Part shown: piece after piece, positions 7,359-13,180 of the stretch
Position numbering within the stretch: the first letter of the stretch is position 1
Layout: the number at the start of each line of letters is the position of its first letter
Source of the DNA: Bacteroidota bacterium
GTDB lineage: Bacteria; Bacteroidota; Bacteroidia; Chitinophagales; Chitinophagaceae
Assembly (NCBI GenBank): GCA_023423015.1
Contig: JAFAGE010000020.1
Span: 1-24,303, forward strand
Direction: 5' to 3'
DNA length: 24,303 nt
The notes under the pieces: model-generated
What the model was told of the DNA's origin: nothing
Seen by the model: only the letters and a program-made list of their open reading frames with translations
Database searches by the model: none
Made by a program: the position numbers and the translations under genes

Positions 7359-8036
7359 CTAAAATTTATATCCCAAACCCACCTTAAAGCTCCTGTTGAA
7401 CGATTCGAGGGCGCTGTTTTTGTCGATACGGCTGAGGCCATGGTCGTAGGCTGCATTGATTGATAAACCATTGTCGAATGTGTAGCCTACTCCACCTGTC
7501 AGAGCCCAGTCGGCCTTGTTGAAGTTGTCGGAAACGTCGATGTTCGATTTGAAAAGCGACACACCCAGGATGCTTGCGTCTGCTTTCAGGTTACTCTTTG
7601 CGAGGTAAGAAAGCTGCGGACCAGCAAATACCTGTAAGCCTTTAGCCACTTCTGCTTTAAACACTACGGGAATGTCGATGTAGTGCGAAACAAGATCAGC
7701 CCTTGCACCGGCGCCAAGCATACCGATTATATTCATTTTGTCGCCGGGGATACTTGCCCGGATTGATTGTCCTTTTTGCGAGTAATAGATACCAGGCTGC
7801 AGCGATACGATATCTCCGAGAGGCATTTCCACAAAACCACCTGCATAAAAACCGGTACGTGGACGAGTGGTGACAAAACCGTCTGCAAAATCGAGAATAT
7901 TGTTGAAGCTGCTCATTGCATCTCCTTTTAATGAAGAGTGAGTAACACCTGCGCCTATTCCCACATTAACCTGTGCATTTACTTTGGTAACGGCAGCGAA
8001 AATGATGATGGCTGCCAGTGTGTAGATTTTTCTCAT
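7359..8036 (-). CDS. PorT-like outer-membrane beta-barrel protein (225 residues)
   Basis: A Sec signal peptide (residues 1-21, ending VNA-Q) leads into VNVGIGAGVTHSSLKG, a first barrel strand. Repeating amphipathic strands with turns follow (TRPRTGFYAGGFVEMPLG, VSLQPGIYYSQKGQSI, IDIPVVFKAEVAKGLQVFAGPQLSYLAKS, WALTGGVGYTFDNGLSINAAYDHG), and the chain ends SFKVGLGYKF with the terminal Phe typical of outer-membrane barrels. This is the outer-membrane beta-barrel / PorT-like domain; no specific function follows from it. The next gene on the strand, 148 bp away, is another barrel of the same class, and heptamer site 3 separates the two. An 8-bp inverted repeat lies 7 bp upstream of its ATG (8044-8069). 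Confidence 0.87.
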   Translation of the reverse strand: MRKIYTLAAIIIFAAVTKVNAQVNVGIGAGVTHSSLKGDAMSSFNNILDFADGFVTTRPRTGFYAGGFVEMPLGDIVSLQPGIYYSQKGQSIRASIPGDKMNIIGMLGAGARADLVSHYIDIPVVFKAEVAKGLQVFAGPQLSYLAKSNLKADASILGVSLFKSNIDVSDNFNKADWALTGGVGYTFDNGLSINAAYDHGLSRIDKNSALESFNRSFKVGLGYKF

Positions 8037-8043
8037 GTTAAAT

Positions 8044-8069
8044 TGAGCAGGGATTTTATAACCTGCTCA
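8044..8069. promoter_or_regulatory. 8-bp inverted repeat before the 225-residue barrel gene
   Basis: TGAGCAGG (8044-8051) and CCTGCTCA (8062-8069) are exact inverse complements separated by 10 AT-rich bases. The element is 7 bp upstream of the minus-strand ATG at 8036, in the 147-bp region between divergent genes. It could be an operator half-site pair (centre spacing 18 bp) or a 5'-UTR hairpin; the sequence does not decide. Confidence 0.5.
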
Positions 8070-8183
8070 TATATTGGACTTGAAAAAAGGCCCAGGTAAA
8101 ATCCGGTTTTGCGAAATGAATGTTAAAGCGATTTGTTACCTATCCCTGGCTCTTTCTCTTTTAAATCCTTTAACTTTTGCAGT

Positions 8184-8594
8184 ATGGTCCAAACATCTGA
8201 CTTATATATTGGCCGTTCGAACATTCCCGGCAGTGGCAAAGGTTTATTCACACGCGTGCCCATTGAAAAAGGCGCATTGATTATTGAATACACCGGAAAC
8301 ATCAGAAAATGGGAGGAGGTAAAATATGATCCGGATAATTTCTACATCTACTTCGTAAGTGAGGACTATGTAATCGACGCAAAGAATAATTTCAAATCAC
8401 TTGCTCGCTACGCGAACGATGCGAAAGGATTGACACAGGTACGCGGATTGGAAAACAACAGCATGTTCGTAAATATTGAAAACAGGATTTATATCAAAGC
8501 AATAAAAAACATCGCCGCACATTCCGAAATTCTAGTTGATTATGGGGAGGGATATTGGGAAACGGTGAAAAGGAATGTGAAACGTGAGAAGTGA
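8184..8594 (+). CDS. SET-domain protein (putative protein lysine methyltransferase)
   Basis: I chose ATG 8184 over an in-frame TTG at 8133 because the product then starts at MVQTSDLYIGRS, just before the first conserved SET strand; it has 136 residues. SET motifs in order: IGRSNIPGSGKGLF (9-22), the strand ALIIEYTG (31-38), RYAND (75-79) where N78 sits at the S-adenosylmethionine-binding Asn of the RFxNH motif, and EILVDYGEGYW (115-125) with Y120 as the expected catalytic Tyr. The usual NHSC is not kept (D79 follows N78) and there is no post-SET Cys cluster, as in many bacterial SET proteins. Target proteins are unknown. The last residues (NVKREK) are encoded by heptamer units and the TGA stop lies in the palindrome GTGAGCTCAC. 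The gene faces the oxidoreductase gene with 9 bp between stop codons. Confidence 0.87.
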   Translation: MVQTSDLYIGRSNIPGSGKGLFTRVPIEKGALIIEYTGNIRKWEEVKYDPDNFYIYFVSEDYVIDAKNNFKSLARYANDAKGLTQVRGLENNSMFVNIENRIYIKAIKNIAAHSEILVDYGEGYWETVKRNVKREK

Positions 8595-8626
8595 GCTCAC
8601 CTCTCACCTCTCACCTCTCACCTTTA
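8577..8626. repeat. Heptamer repeat site 4 at a convergent gene junction
   Basis: Plus strand: GTGAAAC (8577-8583), GTGAGAA (8584-8590), the 10-bp palindrome GTGAGCTCAC (8591-8600), then three identical units CTCTCAC (8601-8621) and CTTTAC. The stop codon of the SET gene (8592-8594) and that of the oxidoreductase on the other strand (8604-8606) both lie inside the array, which therefore encodes the C-terminal residues of both proteins. Confidence 0.85.
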
Positions 8627-9554
8627 CAACAATCTTCCCTATTGTTCGTCCGGCTTCCACATGGTCGTGGGCTGCTTTGATCTGGTCGAAAGAAAATATT
8701 TTTTCAATGTGTGGTTTTACTGTTCCTGATTCGAGTAGTGAGGCGATTTGCTGCATATCGTTTGCATCGGAATGAACAAAAAAGAAAATTCCGTTTTTTC
8801 CCTGTGCCTGAGCCTGGTCGGATACGGTTTCACTTACACCGCTTGGTAAACTCACAATCGTTCCACCTTCTTTCAGAACGGCAAGAGATCGCGGGATGTT
8901 ATCGCCACCAATTGCATCAATTACCACATCCACAGATTTAATTTGATTTTCAAGCGGGCCAGCTTTGTAGTCGACATGTTCATGCGCGCCGAGAGAAAGA
9001 ACGAACTCACGCTTTTCTTTTGAAGAAGAACCGATCACATATGCCCCGAGATGCCTGGCAATCTGAACAGCAAAATGCCCTACGCCACCCGCTGCAGCCT
9101 GCACCAGGATACGCTGACCGCTTTGCAACTTCGCCTGGTGAACAATCGCCTGCCATGCCGTCATGGCCGCAAGGGGAGTTGCAGCTGCTTCTTCATGAGA
9201 AATGGATGAAGGCTTTCGCGCCAGATGAGATGAAGGAGCACTGACGTACTCAGCATAAGCTTTGCCATGACCGGGAATCCGGATCATGCCAAATACCTCA
9301 TCGCCTTTTCTAAATGGTGAATTTTCTCCCGCATGCACCACAGTTCCCGACACATCCCATCCAAGAATCATGGGAGGATCTACTTTCAGTCGCGCTGCCT
9401 GCCCCTTCCCTTTTCTTGTTTTTATATCAACCGGGTTAATTCCGACTGCATATACCTGGATCAACACTTCATCTGTTCCAATCGTTGGTTCCGGAATTTC
9501 GTCGTACACAAGCTGATCGGTGCCGCCGAAGTCTTTTAAGATAATAGCCCTCAT
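8604..9554 (-). CDS. NAD(P)H-dependent quinone oxidoreductase-like protein (MDR superfamily)
   Basis: A 316-residue zinc-independent medium-chain dehydrogenase/reductase. The N-terminal GroES-like domain contains VYAVGINPVDIKTRKG (34-49) and GWDVSGTV (65-72), typical of quinone oxidoreductases; the structural zinc Cys cluster of alcohol dehydrogenases is absent. The Rossmann part has the nucleotide-binding loop AAAGGVGHFAVQIA at 153-166, and GSSSKEKREF after the next strand suggests NADPH preference (Ser and Lys/Arg at the binding site). Length is normal. The substrate is probably a quinone or an alpha,beta-unsaturated carbonyl, but this is inferred from the family. The protein ends KVRGER, encoded by repeated GTGAGAG heptamers, with its TGA inside the repeat, so the tail is likely not conserved. 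It is divergent from the catalase gene; any link to oxidative stress is only positional. Confidence 0.9.
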   Translation of the reverse strand: MRAIILKDFGGTDQLVYDEIPEPTIGTDEVLIQVYAVGINPVDIKTRKGKGQAARLKVDPPMILGWDVSGTVVHAGENSPFRKGDEVFGMIRIPGHGKAYAEYVSAPSSHLARKPSSISHEEAAATPLAAMTAWQAIVHQAKLQSGQRILVQAAAGGVGHFAVQIARHLGAYVIGSSSKEKREFVLSLGAHEHVDYKAGPLENQIKSVDVVIDAIGGDNIPRSLAVLKEGGTIVSLPSGVSETVSDQAQAQGKNGIFFFVHSDANDMQQIASLLESGTVKPHIEKIFSFDQIKAAHDHVEAGRTIGKIVVKVRGER

Positions 9555-9574
9555 AATTCAAGATACTGAATATT

Positions 9575-9632
9575 GGCAGGTGGCAGATGTCTACCCTCTC
9601 ACCTTTCACCTCTCACCGCTCACCTTTAAAGG
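9575..9632. repeat. Heptamer repeat site 5 in a divergent intergenic region
   Basis: Plus strand: GGCAGGT (9575-9581), GGCAGAT (9582-9588), a short join, then CTCTCAC, CTTTCAC, CTCTCAC, CGCTCAC (9596-9623), overlapping by one base the 10-bp palindrome CCTTTAAAGG (9623-9632). Unlike the others it is not at a gene 3' end: the oxidoreductase starts at 9554 leftward and catalase at 9690 rightward. Its two arms come from different unit types (GGCAGNN and, on the minus strand, GTGARNN), so pairing is poor. Confidence 0.78.
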
Positions 9633-9689
9633 CATGGTTTTTACAGCAAAAGGGTACACTCCATTCCTCATCTTCTAAATCTTTTTTCC

Positions 9690-11315
9690 ATGAGCAAACA
9701 AGATAAAAATAAAAATAGCCAGGGCAACGGTTCGCAGAACAGTAACGGCAACGGGAACACTCCTCCGATACTGACAACAAGGCAAGGACATCCGGTTCAC
9801 AACAACCAGAGTTTGCGTACCGTTGGAAACCGCGGACCAGCTACGCTGGAGAACTACCAGTTTCTCGAGAAAATGTCGCACTTCGACCGTGAACGCGTTC
9901 CCGAACGTGTTGTTCATGCGAGAGGTGCGGGAGCTCACGGATATTTTGAAGCATATGGCACCGTGGGCAATGAGCCCGTATCCAAATACACACGTGCGCG
10001 CCTTTTCCAGGAAAAGGGAAAGAAAACTCCCTGCTTTGTTCGTTTTTCAACTGTAACACATGGCGGGCATTCACCGGAAACCCTCAGGGATCCGCGCGGT
10101 TTCGCAGTGAAGATGTACACGGAGGATGGAAACTGGGACCTGGTAGGAAACAATCTTAAAATTTTCTTCATCCGTGATGCGCTGAAATTCCCTGACCTCA
10201 TTCATGCTTTCAAACCAGATCCGGTAACCAATATTCAGGATGGTGAAAGAATTTTTGATTTCATCAGTAACACGCCGGATGCCATGCACATGATCACCTT
10301 CCTGTTCAGTCCCTGGGGAATTCCGGCTAATTACCGCCAGATGCAGGGATCAGGGGTAAATACATACAAGTGGGTGAACGAAGCCGGCGAAGCGGTGCTG
10401 GTGAAATATCACTGGGAACCGTTGCAGGGAATTAAGAATCTTACGCAGGCACAGGCGCAGGAAATACAGGGAAAGAATTTCAATCACGCTACGCAGGATT
10501 TGTACGAAGCAATTGAAAGAGGCGAGTATCCGCAATGGGAACTGAATGTACAGATCATGAGCGACGGAGAACATCCTGAACTTGATTTCGATCCGCTTGA
10601 TGACACGAAAATCTGGCCGAAGGATCAGTTCCCCTGGTTACCTGTTGGTAAAATGACGCTGAACCGCAACCCGGTTAATTACTTTGCAGAAGTTGAACTC
10701 GCTGCCTTCGGAACTGGTGTACTGGTAGATGGTCTCGATTTTTCGGACGACAAGATGCTGCAGGGACGTACATTCTCTTATTCCGATACACAGCGTTATC
10801 GTGTTGGTACCAACTACCTTCAAATACCGATCAATGCTCCGCTCGTGAATGTTGCAACAAACCAGCGCGATGGCCAGATGGCATATCGCCAGGATATCGC
10901 TGAAGGCACGAATCCACATGTGAATTACGAACCATCATCCATTGGCGGCTTGAAAGAAGCGCCACGACGTGGAAAAGATCACACACCTATGTATAATGCT
11001 GCATTGGTTCGTGAAAAGATCAGCAGGGAGAACAATTTCAAACAGGCAGGAGAAACATACCGGAATTTTGAAGAATGGGAACGCGAAGATTTGATTACAA
11101 ATCTTGTGAACACACTTGCTCCTGTAAGAAAACAGATTCAGGACAAAATGGTTGAATTGTTTACTCAATGCGATGCCGATTACGGACGCCGTGTTAAGGA
11201 AGGATTGGCAAAGGCTGTAAAGCAGGATATTCAGAAAGGGCCGATAGGTTCCACCGATTCACACGATGCGGTGATGGATGCAGAACAAAAAGCGAGAGAA
11301 GCTAAACCATATTGA
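9690..11315 (+). CDS. Monofunctional heme catalase
   Basis: A 541-residue small-subunit catalase, which decomposes hydrogen peroxide to water and oxygen. The distal catalytic His is H76 in ERVVHARGAGAHGYF and the Asn partner is N154 in DLVGNNLKIFFIRD. The proximal heme ligand is Y364 in RTFSYSDTQRYRVGTNY, four residues after R360. Substrate-channel and heme-pocket blocks RFSTVTHGGHSPETLRDPRGFAVK (split 118-141) are complete, so activity is expected. The first 23 residues are a low-complexity N/G/Q/S-rich tail before the TTRQGHPV start of the catalase fold. No signal peptide, so cytoplasmic. The ankyrin gene begins 5 bp after its stop, an arrangement known from katB-ankB in Pseudomonas. I saw no clear promoter in the 135 bp upstream, which also carries heptamer site 5. 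Confidence 0.96.
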   Translation: MSKQDKNKNSQGNGSQNSNGNGNTPPILTTRQGHPVHNNQSLRTVGNRGPATLENYQFLEKMSHFDRERVPERVVHARGAGAHGYFEAYGTVGNEPVSKYTRARLFQEKGKKTPCFVRFSTVTHGGHSPETLRDPRGFAVKMYTEDGNWDLVGNNLKIFFIRDALKFPDLIHAFKPDPVTNIQDGERIFDFISNTPDAMHMITFLFSPWGIPANYRQMQGSGVNTYKWVNEAGEAVLVKYHWEPLQGIKNLTQAQAQEIQGKNFNHATQDLYEAIERGEYPQWELNVQIMSDGEHPELDFDPLDDTKIWPKDQFPWLPVGKMTLNRNPVNYFAEVELAAFGTGVLVDGLDFSDDKMLQGRTFSYSDTQRYRVGTNYLQIPINAPLVNVATNQRDGQMAYRQDIAEGTNPHVNYEPSSIGGLKEAPRRGKDHTPMYNAALVREKISRENNFKQAGETYRNFEEWEREDLITNLVNTLAPVRKQIQDKMVELFTQCDADYGRRVKEGLAKAVKQDIQKGPIGSTDSHDAVMDAEQKAREAKPY

Positions 11316-11320
11316 TACAC

Positions 11321-11797
11321 ATGCAGGCGGGTTTTATTACACTTTTCAACGCTTGCCGTACAGGCGATGTACCTACGTTGAAACAATTAATTGAAGAAGG
11401 AGAAGATCTGAATGTTCGCGACGAAAGGGGCTACACGCCCCTTATCGTTGCAAGTTATAATGGCAACCTCGAAGCAACACGTTTATTGCTTGAGGCAGGC
11501 GCGGATGTGAATGCCCAGGATGCGGGAGGAAATACAGCATTGATGGGTGTGTCGTTCAAAGGTTTCCCGGAAATTGCCGAATTACTTATTGCACACGGCG
11601 CTGATCTCAACCTGCAACATGGCAACGGGGGAACGGCACTGATGTTTGCTACCCTGTTTGGGCGGAACCATCTCGTAAAGATATTACTCGACCATGGAGC
11701 CTCTACTGAAATACGTGAGTTCCGCGGCCTTTCCGCCCTCGACCTGGCCGTACAGCAGGGAAACGTAGAAGCAGCGGAAATGCTGGGGAAGGCATAG
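11321..11797 (+). CDS. Ankyrin-repeat protein linked to catalase
   Basis: ATG 11321 is preferred over TTG 11312, which overlaps the catalase stop. The 158-residue product is entirely ankyrin repeats: an N-terminal cap (TLFNACRTGDVPTLKQLIEEG), three full repeats beginning at about residues 34, 67 and 100 (each with the pattern G-x-TPL/TAL ... GADVN/GADLN/GASTE), and a C-terminal half repeat (GLSALDLAVQQGNVEAAEML). No signal peptide or membrane segment is visible. In Pseudomonas a downstream ankyrin protein is required for full catalase activity, possibly by protecting or assembling the enzyme; that role is transferred here only by gene order. The TAG stop is in the first unit, GGCATAG, of the large heptamer array that follows. 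Confidence 0.92.
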   Translation: MQAGFITLFNACRTGDVPTLKQLIEEGEDLNVRDERGYTPLIVASYNGNLEATRLLLEAGADVNAQDAGGNTALMGVSFKGFPEIAELLIAHGADLNLQHGNGGTALMFATLFGRNHLVKILLDHGASTEIREFRGLSALDLAVQQGNVEAAEMLGKA

Positions 11798-11911
11798 GGC
11801 ATGGGGCAGAGGGCATAAGGCAGATGGCAGAAGGCAGAGGGCAGATAGCAGACTTGTCCGCGGGAGCTTCAGCGTAGGTAGAAGGCAGATGGCAGAAGGC
11901 AGATGGCAGGT
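11791..11911. repeat. Heptamer repeat site 6, left arm (GGCANAN units)
   Basis: Plus strand, in perfect 7-bp register: GGCATAG, GGCATGG, GGCAGAG, GGCATAA, GGCAGAT, GGCAGAA, GGCAGAG, GGCAGAT, AGCAGAC (11791-11853); then a 23-bp unrelated spacer (11854-11876, includes CCGCGG); then GGTAGAA, GGCAGAT, GGCAGAA, GGCAGAT, GGCAGGT (11877-11911). The first unit contains the ankyrin stop. With the right arm at 11981-12057 it forms an inverted repeat around the terminator hairpin at 11925-11950. Confidence 0.9.
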
Positions 11912-11924
11912 GGGAATAAATATA

Positions 11925-11950
11925 AAAAGCTGGCAGTTTTGCCAGCTTTT
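11925..11950. terminator. Bidirectional intrinsic terminator between convergent genes
   Basis: AAAAGCTGGCA (11925-11935) and TGCCAGCTTTT (11940-11950) form a perfect 11-bp stem with a 4-nt GTTT loop. A-rich and T-rich ends give a T-run after the GC part on both strands. It lies between the ankyrin gene (+) and the Gfo/Idh gene (-), centred inside the heptamer inverted repeat. Confidence 0.85.
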
Positions 11951-11980
11951 AGTTTATGGATATTACGTTTTCTGTTCTAA

Positions 11981-12057
11981 TACTGCCTTTTACCTTATGC
12001 CTTATGCCCTGTGCCTTATGCCTTCTGCCATCTGCCATCTGGCATCTGGCATCTGCC
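11981..12057. repeat. Heptamer repeat site 6, right arm
   Basis: Plus strand, eleven units in perfect register: TACTGCC, TTTTACC, TTATGCC, TTATGCC, CTGTGCC, TTATGCC, TTCTGCC, ATCTGCC, ATCTGGC, ATCTGGC, ATCTGCC. On the minus strand these read as GGCANAN units, the same family as the left arm, running from the Gfo/Idh stop (12065-12067) toward the terminator. Each gene thus has its own array in the same sense after its stop codon. Confidence 0.9.
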
Positions 12058-12064
12058 TTCCGTC

Positions 12065-13180
12065 CTACGCCGACCTCGTAAATTCCGGCAGCCATATCTT
12101 CTCTCCGCCGTTCATTGCTGATTCGTGGGCGAGAATTCCGACGCAGGTGATATTGGCCGACTGGCGTGCATTTGGATATGGTTCACGTTTCTCGTAAAGT
12201 GCCGATACAAATTCATGAACAAGATGCGGGTGTGATCCTCCGTGGCCTGATCCCTGCAGGAATGAGAGATGCTGGTTCTCGTCGGAGTCGTAAACACCGT
12301 GCGTGGTAAACGATTGAATTTCCTCTGGCAACAGGTGTGCATAGTCAGGAATCGTTACTCTCGACGGTGTTTCACCTGTATGAATTACACATGGCTCATG
12401 TTCAACCAGCGTCCACTCGAAAGACTTTTTAGATCCATACACATCAAAACTTTCGCGGTATTGACGTGCAGTATTAAATAGCGAGCGGGTTACTTCGGCC
12501 GACAAATCGGAATTCGCCAATTTTATGTGACAGCTCTCAATCGCAAAAGGAGAGCCGTATTTCGAGATCAGGTTATTGTCGATCTTACCCGAGCCGAAGC
12601 ATGATACATATTCAGCTTCGCCTTTGGGAAGTGCAAGCACAGGACCCACGCAATGCGTTGCATAATGCATGGGAGGTAAACCTTCCCAGTAGCCGGGCCA
12701 TCCGGCCATCTCCTGCTGGTGCGATGCACGGAGGAATTGAATTTTTCCGAGCTCACCTTTTTCATACATTTCTTTCACAAACAAAAACTCGCGACTGTAG
12801 ATCACCGTCTCCATCATCATGTATGTGAGGCCGGTTTCTTTTACCGCTTCAACAATCTGCCTGCATTCTTCAACAGTTGTTGCCATAGGCACTGTACAAG
12901 CAACGTGTTTGCCTGCACGAAGTGCAGCAAGTGATTGTGATGCGTGACTTTGTATTGGAGTATTGATATGAACTGCATCTACATCCGGATCCTTCAACAA
13001 TTCTTCGAATGAATCGTACCGTTTCTCAATTTTAAACGCGTCAGCGATCTGGTTCAGCTTGTCGGTGTTTCGCTGACAAACGGCGTACATGTTTGCATAC
13101 GGATGACGCTGGTAGATCGGGATGAACTCGGCGCCAAAGCCGAGTCCAACGATCGCTATGTTAAGCTTTTTCTGACTCAT
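12065..13180 (-). CDS. Gfo/Idh/MocA-family oxidoreductase
   Basis: A 371-residue cytoplasmic NAD(P)-dependent oxidoreductase. The Rossmann motif GLGFGAEF lies at residues 12-19 and the second domain has METVIYSREF (123-132) and MHYATHCVGP (171-180), where H176 is at the usual catalytic His position. The catalytic EKP motif of the family is replaced: residues 94-99 read ACTVPM, so the Lys is Val97. That suggests a subfamily with different chemistry or a relocated base. Members act on sugars, sugar acids, inositols or related compounds; the substrate is unknown. There is no Tat or Sec signal, unlike many relatives in this phylum. It is the last gene of an operon: its start overlaps the MFS gene by 20 bp. 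The GCG-TAG end of the gene is the border of the heptamer array. Confidence 0.92.
   Translation of the reverse strand: MSQKKLNIAIVGLGFGAEFIPIYQRHPYANMYAVCQRNTDKLNQIADAFKIEKRYDSFEELLKDPDVDAVHINTPIQSHASQSLAALRAGKHVACTVPMATTVEECRQIVEAVKETGLTYMMMETVIYSREFLFVKEMYEKGELGKIQFLRASHQQEMAGWPGYWEGLPPMHYATHCVGPVLALPKGEAEYVSCFGSGKIDNNLISKYGSPFAIESCHIKLANSDLSAEVTRSLFNTARQYRESFDVYGSKKSFEWTLVEHEPCVIHTGETPSRVTIPDYAHLLPEEIQSFTTHGVYDSDENQHLSFLQGSGHGGSHPHLVHEFVSALYEKREPYPNARQSANITCVGILAHESAMNGGEKIWLPEFTRSA

Noticed and set aside
8133..8183. TTG 8133 as start of the SET-domain gene
   Set aside because: The extra 17 residues precede the conserved domain, are not typical of it, and ATG 8184 sits at the usual domain start.
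11791..12057. Possible CRISPR array
   Set aside because: Units are 7 bp with no spacers, and the two halves are inverted; no cas gene nearby.
11889..12197. Open frame of 102 codons on the plus strand across site 6
   Set aside because: Mostly the terminator and TTATGCC units read as protein (LMPYALCLMPSA), then antisense to the Gfo/Idh gene.
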